The translations under genes and the position numbers were made by a program. A stretch of DNA of 64,000 bases from Acidimangrovimonas sediminis (lineage in GTDB: Bacteria; Pseudomonadota; Alphaproteobacteria; Rhodobacterales; Rhodobacteraceae): positions 62,001 to 126,000 of the forward strand of contig NZ_PHSN01000006.1 in the NCBI RefSeq assembly GCF_002871005.1, given 5' to 3'. Shown here piece by piece: positions 8,925-18,955 of this stretch (its first letter is position 1; every line of letters starts with the position of its first letter). The notes below the pieces were generated by a model. That model was given only the letters and a program-made list of their open reading frames with translations, was not told the DNA's origin and made no database searches.

Positions 8925-9911
8925 TTATTCCGTCGCCTGGATCTGCTCGATCACCTTCTTGAACTCGGGGTGTTCCGTCTCGAACTTGGCGTAGATCGGC
9001 TTCATCGCGTCCTGGAAGGCGGCCTTGTCCTTGACCGTGTTGACCTTCACACCCGACGCCTTGACCTGGGCCTCGCTCTTCTTCACGTCTTCGGCCCAAA
9101 GCTTGCGCTGGTCGTCGGCCGAGGCAATCGCGGCCTTCCTCACCTCGTCCTGCAGCGCCGGGTCAAGCTTGTCCCAGGCCTTCTTCGAGATGCACAGGCA
9201 TTCCGGCAGGATCAGGTGGTCGTCGACCGAATAGTACTTGGCCACCTCGTAATGGTTCGAGCTGTCGTAGGACGGAAAGTTGTTCTCGGCCCCGTCGATG
9301 ACGCCGGTCTTCAGCGCCTGGTACACCTCGCCATAGGCCATCGGCGTGGCGTTGCCTCCAAGCTGGGCGACCATCTGGACGTAGAGATCATTGTTCATCA
9401 CCCGCAGCTTCAGGCCCTTCATGTCGGCGGGCGTCTCGATCGGGTGCTTGGTGTTGTAGAAGCTGCGCGAACCGCCATCGTACCACGACAGCACGACGAT
9501 GCCCTTCTTCTCCATCGCGGCGGCAAATTCCTTGCCGATCGGGCCGTCCATGACGTGGTGCATCTGTTCCGGGCTCTTGAACAGATAGGGCAGCGACAGG
9601 ACGTCGGTCATCGGCACCACCGGCCCCATGGGCCCGAGGTTGAAGTTGGCGAATTCCAGCGCGCCGGCGCGCAGCTGCTCGATCGCGTCGGACTGGTCGC
9701 CGAGGATGCCGCCGTTGTAGACCTTGAGGCTCAGCTTGCCGTCGGTCGCCTTGTCGACATCGGTCGCGAACTTCTCGATCGCGGTGGTGTTCGGGTACCC
9801 CTTGGGGTGAATGTTCCAGCCGCGCCAGGTATCGGCGTGCACCGGGGCGGTCAGCGCCACCGCGGCGACCGCCGCCGCCATGGCAGCACGGATCGGTGTC
9901 ATGAACTGCAT
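8925..9911 (-). CDS. dctP: TRAP transporter periplasmic solute-binding protein (DctP)
   Basis: A 328-residue periplasmic receptor of the DctP family that captures substrate for DctQM. An N-terminal signal peptide is visible (IRAAMAAAVAAVALTAPVHA, cleavage near residue 25). Family features follow: the central LRVMNNDLYVQMVAQLGGNATPM segment whose Arg normally binds the substrate carboxylate, and the GVIDGAENNFPSYDSSNHYEVAKYY region. The start at 9911 has GGGAGGAG upstream; the longer in-frame ATG at 9962 would bury the signal peptide. It is first in the dctPQM-udh operon and diverges from the GntR gene at 10070, with a shared control region holding a candidate operator. Confidence 0.93.
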   Translation of the reverse strand: MQFMTPIRAAMAAAVAAVALTAPVHADTWRGWNIHPKGYPNTTAIEKFATDVDKATDGKLSLKVYNGGILGDQSDAIEQLRAGALEFANFNLGPMGPVVPMTDVLSLPYLFKSPEQMHHVMDGPIGKEFAAAMEKKGIVVLSWYDGGSRSFYNTKHPIETPADMKGLKLRVMNNDLYVQMVAQLGGNATPMAYGEVYQALKTGVIDGAENNFPSYDSSNHYEVAKYYSVDDHLILPECLCISKKAWDKLDPALQDEVRKAAIASADDQRKLWAEDVKKSEAQVKASGVKVNTVKDKAAFQDAMKPIYAKFETEHPEFKKVIEQIQATE

Positions 9912-9985
9912 GTTTCTCCTCCCTGGGCTGATGCGCCCCTCATCAATCGCAAACGAAGTCATCCTATCAATCGGCTAAATTCTGT

Positions 9986-10004
9986 CAACCTGTATTATAA
10001 GTTG
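9986..10004. promoter_or_regulatory. Candidate GntR operator, dctP/GntR divergent promoter
   Basis: CAACCTGTATTATAAGTTG is an imperfect 19-bp palindrome in the region between dctP and the GntR gene. A related sequence, reading CAACTTGTATGATAACTTA on the opposite strand, lies before kdgD at 10835-10853. Shared core TGTATNATAA. Confidence 0.6.
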
Positions 10005-10069
10005 TCCAGAGTTCCTTGACAGCCCCCCGCGCGAGACCCATCCTCGCCGCGGCAACAACGGAGCTTTCC

Positions 10070-10834
10070 TTGACCGACGCGCCCCCGACAGACAGCCCAG
10101 AAACCAGCCGCACGCGCCGCCGCGCCACCCGCACGCTTGTCGAGACGGTGCGCGAGGGGCTGCGCACCGAGATCCTGTCTGGGAAGGTGAAGCCTGGCGA
10201 CAAGATTGCAAGCGAGGCGCAGCTGACAGAGCGCTTCGGCGTCAGCCGGACAGTGGTGCGCGAGGCCATCGCCTCGCTCCGTGCCGACGGCCTAGTCGAG
10301 GCGCGGCAGGGGGCGGGCGTCTTCGTGCTCAGCTTCGCGCCGCCCTCGTCTCAGCCGTTCGAGAACCTCGACGTCGAGAAGATTTCCCATATGATAGAGA
10401 TGCTTGAGCTTCGCTCGGCAGTGGAGATCGAGGCCGCGGCCCTTGCCGCCGCGCGCCGCTCGGCGGCACAGGAAGAGGAAATCATGCAGCGCCTTCTGAC
10501 GGTCGAGGCGCTGACAGCCGAGGGTCGGCCAGCGGTTCAGGCGGATCTTGAACTGCACCTCGCCATTGCCGACGCGACGAACAACCGGCGTTTTCGCGAC
10601 TTTCTTCAGATGCTGGGGCGCAACATGATCCCGCGAACCGCGGTGCAGCAGACCGAGGGCGAAGCCGCCCCACCGGCATATATGGCGCAGATCTCAGCCG
10701 AGCACCGGGCGATCTTCGATGCGATCGCGGCGCGGGACGAAGACGGCGCGCGCGAGGCGATGCGGACCCATCTGAAGGGCAGCCTGCAGCGCTATCGTGC
10801 CCTCCTCCGGCGCAGCGAGAGCGGCTCTCATCCC

Positions 10835-10837
<3 letters not shown>
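10070..10837 (+). CDS. GntR-family (FadR/FCD) regulator of the galacturonate cluster
   Basis: A 255-residue regulator with an N-terminal winged helix (about residues 20-90: LVETVREGLRTEILSGKVKPGDKIASEAQL shortened here to its core KPGDKIASEAQL, then FGVSRTVVREAIASLRADGLVEARQGAGVFV) and a C-terminal FCD ligand domain (ELRSAVEIEAAALAAARRS, DLELHLAIADATNNRRF). The most credible start is TTG at 10070, because ACGGAG lies 7 bp upstream; the earlier TTG at 10016 lacks a site. It diverges from dctP and is followed by kdgD-gci-gli, so a uronate or KDG-type intermediate is the expected inducer. Similar operators on both sides suggest autoregulation. Confidence 0.86.
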
Positions 10838-12975
<2,138 letters not shown>

Positions 12976-13008
12976 CCCCCGCCATACGCCTGCCATACGG
13001 AGGACTGC

Positions 13009-13875
13009 ATGGAACGCAGCTATACCGGCACCCCGCCCGCCATCCGCCTGCCGCAGGGGGCCGTCGACACGCAGATGCATCTTTACATGGAGGGCTATCC
13101 CGCCGCGCCGGGCAGCATCGGCCTGCCGCCCGCGCCGCTGCCGGTCTGGGAAGATTACCGCAAGGTCATGGACTGGCTGGGTATTTCACGCTTTATCATC
13201 ACCCAGGGCAATGCGCATCTCGGGGACAATGCCAACCTTCTGGCCTGCCTTGACCAGACGCGCGACCATGCCCGCGGCGTCGCCGTGATCGACGGGACCG
13301 AGGACGCGACCGAGCTTTCCCGGCTGGACGACGGCGGGGTGATCGGCGCCCGGATCATGGATCTTCCGGGCGGTGCGGTCGGCTTGCCGGCGCTGAAAGC
13401 GGTCGATGCGCGGACACGCGACATGGGGTGGATGATGGCCGTGCAGTTCGACGGTTCGGACATCCTCGACCACGAGGCGCGGCTCGGGGCGATCGGCAGC
13501 CGCTGGGTGCTGGATCACCATGGAAAGTTCTTCCGCGGCGCCACCCCCGACGGGCCGGAGATGGCGGCGGTGAAACGCCTGATCGACCGCGGCAACGTCT
13601 GGTACAAGATCGCGGGATGTTACGAGTCGAGCCTCTCAGGCGGCCCGGATTATGCCGACGTGGCCGCGATGACCCGTGTGATCGCTGCCCATGCGCCAGA
13701 TCGCATCGTCTGGGGCACGAACTGGCCGCACAATCTGGCCAAGACCGCGGCCGATTATCCCGACGACGCACAACTTCTCGATGCCACCCTCGGCTGGCTG
13801 CCCGAGGAAGGGCGCCAACGCGCACTTGTCGACAACGCCGAGGCACTGTTCGGCGGACGTCTTCCCCCGCGCTGA
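13009..13875 (+). CDS. gli: D-galactarolactone isomerase (amidohydrolase superfamily)
   Basis: Metal-dependent hydrolase-fold enzyme (COG3618) that interconverts the 1,5- and 1,4-galactarolactones, helping the Udh product reach Gci. It has 288 residues. Motifs seen: GAVDTQMHLYMEGYP at the N-terminus (a D-T-Q-M-H version of the usual HxH), RVIITQG-like SRFIITQGNAH, GARIMDLPGGAVGL, the RWVLDHHGKFF strand and the C-terminal IVWGTNWPHN with the catalytic Asp position replaced by Asn-Trp-Pro context typical of this subgroup. It starts 33 bp after gci with GGAGG upstream and ends the kdgD-gci-gli operon. No clear terminator follows. Confidence 0.9.
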   Translation: MERSYTGTPPAIRLPQGAVDTQMHLYMEGYPAAPGSIGLPPAPLPVWEDYRKVMDWLGISRFIITQGNAHLGDNANLLACLDQTRDHARGVAVIDGTEDATELSRLDDGGVIGARIMDLPGGAVGLPALKAVDARTRDMGWMMAVQFDGSDILDHEARLGAIGSRWVLDHHGKFFRGATPDGPEMAAVKRLIDRGNVWYKIAGCYESSLSGGPDYADVAAMTRVIAAHAPDRIVWGTNWPHNLAKTAADYPDDAQLLDATLGWLPEEGRQRALVDNAEALFGGRLPPR

Positions 13876-14284
13876 CCTTCCTCGCCAACACTGCTTCCAC
13901 GCCCATGGCCGCCCGGCGACATCGCCTTGGAAAGGGGCTGTTTCAGCTCAAACAGTGACGAATCCAGCCCGCTTCGGCAGGCGTTTTCCTGTTCGGCGGC
14001 GGCGCCCGCTTGTTGCGAAGGACGAAGTTCCAGTTGAACGCGGGCAGCCGAGGTGGCCCGCCCGCATATTATCTCGCGACCCGATCACCTCCGAGGCAAT
14101 CATAGATAGGCGTCAACAGCTTCTCCGCCGGGCGGAAACGGGCCTCCGGCCCGGCGCAGGGGCGGTGCGCCTACCCACAACTCAACGTGCTGGTCGCAGC
14201 CCGCCTGCGCCACAGCCGTATGGCATAAGCCAGCGGCTGACCGCTCGGCGAAGCCCCCGGTGAACCCGTTTGGCGTGGCCCCAA
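13876..14284. other. Intergenic stretch without a supported gene
   Basis: About 410 bp between convergent gli and the cytochrome gene. Short open frames here have no recognisable domains and no ribosome-binding sites. I see no clear terminator or repeat. Confidence 0.5.
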
Positions 14285-14752
14285 CTATTTGTGAAGCTGC
14301 TTCAGGTAGCTCACGATCGCATTGGCCTGTTGTTTCGACAGCGTGCCCTGCCATCTGGGCATTGCCTGATCAAGCGCTTCGCCATCCTCATCGACTCCGC
14401 TCAGGATCGCGCGAAGAAGAAGCCGGTCGTCATGACGATACATCACCTCCAGCGCCGGCGCTCTGAGATCGGCCGACGTGGCTTCACCGATCTTAAGCCC
14501 GCCCGCGCCGCTCGCGCGATGGCAACTCGAACAATCGCCGATATAGAGTTGCTTGCCGGATGCGGATCCTCCGGGCGACGTGCGGTCACGGCCCATCATC
14601 ATCGTGCCGCCGCCCATCATTTGACCATGGTAGCCGGGCTGGTCCATGTGGCCCATCTGGGCGGACGCCACTGAGCCGTCGAACGTCGTGCCCATGGCCA
14701 CCAGGCCAAGAAGCACAAGGGCCGCACGCCGGCGATCGGTTGATCTGAGCAT
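14285..14752 (-). CDS. Secreted mono-heme c-type cytochrome with Met/His-rich N-terminal segment
   Basis: A 155-residue periplasmic class I cytochrome c. It starts at an ATG preceded by GGGAGGAG. The signal peptide (RRAALVLLGLVAMG ... SVASA, cleavage near residue 32) is followed by a short Met/His/Gly-rich stretch (MGHMDQPGYHGQMMGGG, then TMMMG) and then the heme domain with CSSCH near residue 75 and an axial Met candidate in QAMPRWQGTLS. The Met/His-rich stretch resembles periplasmic copper-binding tails, so contact with copper is possible but unproven. The gene stands alone, convergent with gli, and no terminal oxidase lies nearby to suggest an electron partner. Confidence 0.85.
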   Translation of the reverse strand: MLRSTDRRRAALVLLGLVAMGTTFDGSVASAQMGHMDQPGYHGQMMGGGTMMMGRDRTSPGGSASGKQLYIGDCSSCHRASGAGGLKIGEATSADLRAPALEVMYRHDDRLLLRAILSGVDEDGEALDQAMPRWQGTLSKQQANAIVSYLKQLHK

Positions 14753-15066
14753 TGGGATACTCCTCCCTCAAAGAGGTGTAACTTTAAGACACCTTTCGAA
14801 CTGCGCCTTGCGCTACGTCAATTCACGCCTTGCCGCGCCGAAGATCAGAGCAGGCGGCAGCGTCGCGGATGCCCTGGCCGGGAGGTCCTGGACATCAGGC
14901 GCAAACAGGCCATCGGCTGAACGCCACCTGGCGAACGCGATCTCTGGCCAAGAGACGGGGCTGTGGGACGACTTGAAGCTAACCTGAGGAGATCGACCAG
15001 GACGTGCGGGCTACGCGCCGCCAGTGCCTGATGCGTGCATGAAGGTGAATATCCGGCTGGATGCCC

Positions 15067-15118
15067 TAAACCCGCGAGATTGCCAACAATCAGATATTGT
15101 CAGGCAATCCCGCGGTTT
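15067..15118 (-). terminator. Original terminator of the host tRNA-Thr gene
   Basis: AAACCCGCGAGATTGCC pairs with GGCAATCCCGCGGTTT in a long stem, 3 bp past the CCA end of the tRNA-Thr 3' half on the minus strand. It matches the expected end of the interrupted host tRNA transcript. Confidence 0.75.
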
Positions 15119-15120
15119 AG

Positions 15121-15167
15121 TGGTGCCGGTGAAGGGACTCGAACCCCCGACCCCATCATTACGAATG
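15121..15167 (-). pseudogene. 3' half of host tRNA-Thr(CGT), left end (attL)
   Basis: On the minus strand this is the anticodon loop and 3' anticodon stem, variable region, T arm (GGGTTCGAGTCCC), 3' acceptor strand CACCGGC and ACCA. The D arm and 5' acceptor strand are missing; past the core the sequence becomes unrelated element DNA. The missing half is at 28748-28787, 13.6 kb away, and its GCCGGTG acceptor strand pairs perfectly with CACCGGC here. Joined at the 11-bp core the halves give a normal 76-nt tRNA. Confidence 0.93.
15157..15167 (+). repeat. attL core
   Basis: CATTACGAATG, one of two copies bounding the element. The host side (tRNA) reads CCCCAT before it; the element side continues GCGG, preserving half of the attP inverted repeat. 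Confidence 0.9.
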
Positions 15168-15226
15168 CGGAGGGCTAGAGCCTATCTGCATTGAAAACTA
15201 AGCGTTTTCTCGTTTGCTTGTCCGCC

Positions 15227-15248
15227 GTTGCAAGGATGTTGCAAGGAT
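15227..15248 (+). repeat. Tandem GTTGCAAGGAT repeat near attL
   Basis: GTTGCAAGGAT occurs twice at an 11-bp period, 60 bp inside attL. GTTGCAAGG recurs 108 bp inside attR (28632-28640) and at 25074-25082. The spacing of one helical turn and closeness to both ends suggest integrase or excisionase arm-type sites; this is inference. Confidence 0.45.
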
Positions 15249-15251
15249 GAG

Positions 15252-15986
15252 TCAGATCAACGGGCCGGTCCCAGTCGCCTGACCGCGCGCCTTGCGCTCG
15301 CGTTCTTCCAGAACCTCGCGCCACATCTCATAGGTCGATGCCACCATCTGCTCCAACTCCTCGCGTGAGTAAAGCTCAACTCCCTCGTCATTGTGTAGCC
15401 TGACAGCACGCCGGTCATTGGCAGCATCGGCAAACTGCAAGATGGTCAGCCGCACATTGGCGAAGTCTTCGTCAACGGCTCGGATTCGCTCGTGCATCAT
15501 TGAGAACGCAAACCGGCGGCCCTCGGCGCCCAAGCCTCTTGTGCTGCGGGGCTCGATAAACAGCGCACTAGCTTGCTCGTCAATGGCGAGGATCATAGGC
15601 AGCCAGAGAGTGACCTTCCGCCCCATCCCCATTGAAAGCGGGAAAAACTCATGGCGCCGCCCAAAGACCCGACCGGACGTCGCGAAGTCGTGCAGCCCCA
15701 GGGCAACGCGCCGATTATAGGTGAACTCCTCTTCAGACCTACTACGCCTCCGCAGTTCGGTCTCAATAACGGCCCAGGGGGTTGGCGCGGCTACACCCAG
15801 GTCCAACTCAGGCTGGATGTTGAATATGTCGGAGAAACAGGTGCGCACCGGCTTGTAGGAGAAGGTCGAAAAACCGCCCTTCATCTGCTCCAAGCTCTTG
15901 CGCTTCATATCATCGCGTTGCGGTGCGATGCGCGCGAGGTCAATGTCAGGCAAAGGGCGTATCGTCACTGGGCGGTTCTCCGGCAC
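15252..15986 (-). CDS. SocB-like toxin (probable)
   Basis: A 244-residue soluble protein directly downstream of, and overlapping by 41 bp, the Panacea-domain antitoxin gene. Segments such as PLPDIDLARIAP, PTPWAVIETELRRRSRS, FGRRHEFFPLSMG, EPRSTRGLGAEGRRFAFSMMHERIR and VASTYEMWREVL resemble my memory of the Caulobacter SocB family. SocB blocks DNA replication by binding the sliding clamp and is normally delivered to ClpXP by its SocA partner. That activity is known for Caulobacter only and is inferred here from gene order and partial similarity. Its place between attL and the replacement tRNA suits an addiction module that keeps the element. Start ATG 15986 lies inside socA; no strong ribosome site, consistent with translational coupling. 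Confidence 0.65.
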   Translation of the reverse strand: MPENRPVTIRPLPDIDLARIAPQRDDMKRKSLEQMKGGFSTFSYKPVRTCFSDIFNIQPELDLGVAAPTPWAVIETELRRRSRSEEEFTYNRRVALGLHDFATSGRVFGRRHEFFPLSMGMGRKVTLWLPMILAIDEQASALFIEPRSTRGLGAEGRRFAFSMMHERIRAVDEDFANVRLTILQFADAANDRRAVRLHNDEGVELYSREELEQMVASTYEMWREVLEERERKARGQATGTGPLI

Positions 15987-16506
15987 GAGGATTAGCGCCG
16001 ACCGACACCTTGTGGTGCTGGAATCGGTCGATAATCACATTATCCGGTATTCGCATCCCAAAAGCAACGCTTGTTCTTGATTTGTCCACCACCACATCCC
16101 ACGGTGAACCTTTCGCGTGCGAAAGATCTACGAGACGGCCAGGTGACATCTTGCCGTAGCGCCAGACGACCTCGGCTATCAGTTCGCGCACTTCAGGGTC
16201 GGTCGGCGTCACAAGTTCGCGCGCCTGGCCCGTCAGGGGGTCGCGGCCAGCCGCCCGCATGGTGATCACGTTCGAGCCGGACGCTTTGAAGGCGCGGTAG
16301 ACCGCGGGGTGAACAGGACCGTACTGCCACGCCTCGAAGTACCCCGAAACGAGCGGTCCGTTGCCCCTTTTCAGGTGGATGCCATGCGCGAAGTAGAGCA
16401 ACTTCTGCAGCGCGAGATTCGTGATTCTGATCTCCGCACCATAGCGCGGGTTGGCAGCCTCATCGAGCATGAGGTTAGCGACTGCCCTTGGATCATACGC
16501 TCCCAT
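15946..16506 (-). CDS. SocA/Panacea-domain antitoxin
   Basis: A 186-residue protein with the DUF4065/Panacea fold seen in SocA and many other antitoxins: VANLMLDEAANPRYGAEIRITN at the start, then LALQKLLYFAHGIHLKRGNGPLVSG, the signature FEAWQYGPVHPAVYRAFK near residue 65-80, and a C-terminal WDVVVDKSRTSV segment. Panacea domains neutralise a wide variety of toxins, so the fold alone does not fix the toxin type, but the downstream SocB-like partner suggests a proteolytic-adaptor mechanism with ClpXP. It is the first gene of a two-gene operon that ends close to attL. The upstream region holds the replacement tRNA, read in the same direction. Confidence 0.85.
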   Translation of the reverse strand: MGAYDPRAVANLMLDEAANPRYGAEIRITNLALQKLLYFAHGIHLKRGNGPLVSGYFEAWQYGPVHPAVYRAFKASGSNVITMRAAGRDPLTGQARELVTPTDPEVRELIAEVVWRYGKMSPGRLVDLSHAKGSPWDVVVDKSRTSVAFGMRIPDNVIIDRFQHHKVSVGANPRAGEPPSDDTPFA

Positions 16507-16590
16507 CGCCTTGTGCCTGCCGACTTCGTGTTCTACTTTTGTTCACTATCATGCCTCACCGCGGGGTGATTTGGCAATGATGAAGGCTGA

Positions 16591-16666
16591 TGGTGCCGCA
16601 GAAGGGACTCGAACCCCCGACCCCAACATTACGAATGTCGTGCTCTACCAGCTGAGCTACTGCGGC
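16591..16666 (-). tRNA. tRNA-Thr(CGT) carried by the element
   Basis: A complete 76-nt cloverleaf with encoded CCA: acceptor GCCGCAG/CTGCGGC, D arm GCTC...GAGC, anticodon stem CGACA/TGTTG with loop TTCGTAA (anticodon CGT, reads ACG), and T arm with GGTTCGAGT. It differs from the deduced host tRNA-Thr (15121-15156 joined to 28748-28787) at only six positions, which form three compensatory pair swaps: 5:68, 6:67 and 29:41. It contains the 11-bp att core but the pairs just outside it are changed. It probably supplies ACG decoding while the host gene is split. It lies 85 bp upstream of the socA start on the same strand. Confidence 0.95.
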
Positions 16667-16679
16667 GTACCGATGGTGC

Positions 16680-16707
16680 GTTTAAACGACCCAGCGGTCT
16701 CGCGCAA
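16680..16707 (-). promoter_or_regulatory. Candidate promoter of the element tRNA-Thr
   Basis: On the minus strand TTGCGC (16702-16707), a 16-bp spacer and TTAAAC (16680-16685) form a plausible sigma-70 promoter starting transcription a few bases before the tRNA. It occupies the short gap between the HNH gene and the tRNA, supporting independent expression. Confidence 0.45.
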
Positions 16708-16713
16708 GCCATG

Positions 16714-17136
16714 TCAGAACGGGACTTCATCTTCATCGCCGGAGTACCAGCCGGTGACAAACCATTTGCCCTTCTTCTGGTTCGCAGGCTTCGTCAATGT
16801 CTGAAGGTTCCAAGGGACATGAAGGCCACAGACAACAGCTTGGCCATCAGGATTGTGGGGGTCATAGCCCTTCAGCGGGACGATGTGGTCCACCTCGAAC
16901 TCCTCGCCCGTGAAGTTGGACCGCATCTCTGCCTCGCGGAAAATGTTCAAGATCGTCTGCCGGTCCTTATCGGTCAACCAGGGAGGTGCGGCAGGGCCAG
17001 CGCGACCTTCTGCCTTGCGCACGAGGATTTCCGAGCGATGAAAGAAGCGGTAGCGCCCGTGCCGGTCCAGATCTTCGGTCGAGATCCAGGTCTCGAGCTT
17101 TCCGTCTTCCCTGCGACGATTGATGAGATACGGCAC
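16714..17136 (-). CDS. HNH endonuclease
   Basis: A 140-residue protein with the HNH nuclease core in its C-terminal half: EFEVDHIVPLKGYD (first His with its preceding Asp), VVCGLHVPWNLQTLTKPANQKKG (Asn and final metal-binding region). The N-terminal half (STEDLDRHGRYRFFHRSEI) shows no known fold. Start is GTG at 17136, with GGGAGG upstream. HNH proteins of this size are common next to terminase genes in tailed phages, where they nick DNA during packaging; here it is separated from terL by three genes. A selfish homing role is the alternative. Confidence 0.82.
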   Translation of the reverse strand: MPYLINRRREDGKLETWISTEDLDRHGRYRFFHRSEILVRKAEGRAGPAAPPWLTDKDRQTILNIFREAEMRSNFTGEEFEVDHIVPLKGYDPHNPDGQAVVCGLHVPWNLQTLTKPANQKKGKWFVTGWYSGDEDEVPF

Positions 17137-17460
17137 TTATTGGCCTCCCTGACTGCCCACTGCGATGGTCGCCGTTGAGACAGGCCGCATTGTGTCGAGA
17201 AGATGGTCTTTGACGGGCTTCGGCGGGACCGAGTTCGCCCGTGACCTGCCGAGGCATCCCGAGAGACCCCGTTGACCCTCACGCCGACTTAGCGCGTCGT
17301 CTTTGGCCTTCTGCCTAATGGAGGAACCTTCCTCAACTCGGAGACAATTTCCAAACCGACGCCTTAGTGTTGCCCGATTGGGTGACTATCGCAATAGTTG
17401 TTTCGACGGCCTCGGTCGCCGTCTGAACTGATACGCGTCACGATTGGCATAGGAGCACCG
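17137..17460. other. Intergenic region between divergent HNH and membrane protein genes
   Basis: About 320 bp with no supported gene. It should hold promoters for both directions, but no clear -35/-10 pair, operator or stem-loop stands out. Confidence 0.5.
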
Positions 17461-18468
17461 ATGAAGGCATTTCTCAAAGGGACGGCAATAGTCATTGGGC
17501 TGATGTTCTTAGCAGGACTTGCCCTAGCGATCTCCCCCCAGGTCGGTATTGCATTCGCCGCGACGCTGCTTGTCGTCCCATTTATCGCGTTGTTCAAACC
17601 GCTCCCGAAGTTTGGGCTGGGGCATCGTGGATTCAGTATCGCGGTGATGCTTCTGGTTGGCCTCCCTGCGCTATTGGCTGCGACCGCGAACGACCAAGAG
17701 GCCGGAAAACTGGCCTCTCTCAAGAAGACCGATCCGGCTGCCTATCTTGCCGAGTTGAAGGCGACCGACCAAACGAAGTATCTCGCGGAACTCGCAAAGA
17801 TCGACCCAGCACGGCACAAAGCGGAACTCGCCCGGATCGCTCAGGACGAGGCTGCTCGCACGGCTGCTTTGAAAGCAAAGCAGGAGGCGCAGAAGGCGGC
17901 GGCCGACGCGAAGGTCGCGAAAGCTGCGAAGGCGAAGGTTGACCAATATGTCGAGCAACTTGACCGGGAACTCACCTCGCTCCCGAGCGTCCGCGCATCG
18001 AACTACACGAGCTCCATAGACAAGATCAACGAGGCCCTTATCCTCATCGGCGCATGGAACCTGCTCTACGAAAACGGTGCCGATTTGGACTTGGGGCCGG
18101 ATGGGCAGCAGAAGCGCGAGCGCTTCAAGGCATTGCTGATCCGCAAGCAGGCTGAAATGTTCCCAGCACTCCGTGACGCCTACGGGCCGATCATGCGCAA
18201 GAAGCTGTGGATCGCGGATGGCAGCGCAAGGACAATCGGCGCGGGATACCGGACAGTCGAGTTCGTGTCAGGGACTTTCGCGCTGCACGCCAATATCCAG
18301 AAGATCGAAGAGCAAATGTATGATCAACTCATGATGTTGCGCTTTACTCGCTCCCAGTACAAATGGTTCGATCAGGCCTCGGAATACAGCTATTACGACT
18401 TGAAGCCGCCGAAAGACACGGACCTCGTTTCTTGGCAGTCAAACGGGAACTTCCGGCTGCTCGATTAG
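17461..18468 (+). CDS. Unknown membrane-anchored coiled-coil protein
   Basis: A 335-residue protein not recognised as a family member. The first 75 residues hold three hydrophobic segments (GTAIVIGLMFLAGLALAI, VGIAFAATLLVVPFIALF and AVMLLVGLPALLAATA). A charged helical region follows, with an internal repeat of about 13 residues (DPAAYLAELKATD, DQTKYLAELAKID, DPARHKAELARIA) and a long Ala/Lys-rich stretch, then a globular C-terminal domain with aromatic residues. The start at 17461 has AGGAG upstream; the earlier in-frame TTG lacks one. Within the element it is the first of three plus-strand genes. An inner-membrane role with a cytoplasmic or periplasmic arm is all that can be said. Confidence 0.75.
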   Translation: MKAFLKGTAIVIGLMFLAGLALAISPQVGIAFAATLLVVPFIALFKPLPKFGLGHRGFSIAVMLLVGLPALLAATANDQEAGKLASLKKTDPAAYLAELKATDQTKYLAELAKIDPARHKAELARIAQDEAARTAALKAKQEAQKAAADAKVAKAAKAKVDQYVEQLDRELTSLPSVRASNYTSSIDKINEALILIGAWNLLYENGADLDLGPDGQQKRERFKALLIRKQAEMFPALRDAYGPIMRKKLWIADGSARTIGAGYRTVEFVSGTFALHANIQKIEEQMYDQLMMLRFTRSQYKWFDQASEYSYYDLKPPKDTDLVSWQSNGNFRLLD

Positions 18469-18539
18469 AACTGGTTGACCCGCCCACCTGACCGGCACTT
18501 ATGAAAATTGCCTCCGCAACAATGCCGCAGGGGGCAATC

Positions 18540-18818
18540 ATGATTTCCGAGAAGCTGACTGACCGTTTAAACGCAGATGCTATGCGCCGCATGGCTGGGA
18601 AGGTTCGGCAGGGGCGCCGACGCGCGCTGCTGACGATCTCGCGCTGCTGTGTCGTCGTGACGGACGACGGGCGCGAGACGCGCGAACTGATCTTCGACGA
18701 GCCACCGACCATAGGCCAGTTGACTGAGCGCGTGGGGCAAGACGTCTGGGTCTTATCGGTTCAGATGCGGCGCGTGCCGCGCACAGCGCGCCTCAGACGG
18801 GCGGTAGCCGCCGAGTAG
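18540..18818 (+). CDS. Small hypothetical protein
   Basis: A 92-residue basic protein (MISEKLTDRLNADAMRRMAG, then arginine-rich RQGRRRALLTISRCC and a C-terminal RRVPRTARLRRAVAAE). No family recognised. The start at 18540 is chosen because AGGGGG lies just upstream; two earlier in-frame ATGs (18501, 18522) lack a site. The high arginine content could reflect nucleic-acid binding, which is a guess. It lies 72 bp after the membrane protein gene and before the GIY-YIG gene. Confidence 0.6.
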   Translation: MISEKLTDRLNADAMRRMAGKVRQGRRRALLTISRCCVVVTDDGRETRELIFDEPPTIGQLTERVGQDVWVLSVQMRRVPRTARLRRAVAAE

Positions 18819-18955
18819 GCGTGGACGTAGGGCGAGCGGGCAGACGCCGCCTGCTCGCCAAGCTCTGCGCGGCTCTAGTCCTATCCTGAAATTCTGGTTG
18901 GCATGTCACCAAGCTGGCGTCCATCGTCGACCAGGCGTTAGACCGGAGTGCCAGG

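Noticed and set aside
14100-14354. 84-residue minus-strand frame beside the cytochrome gene
   Set aside because: It overlaps the end of the cytochrome gene in another frame, has no ribosome site and no recognisable domain.
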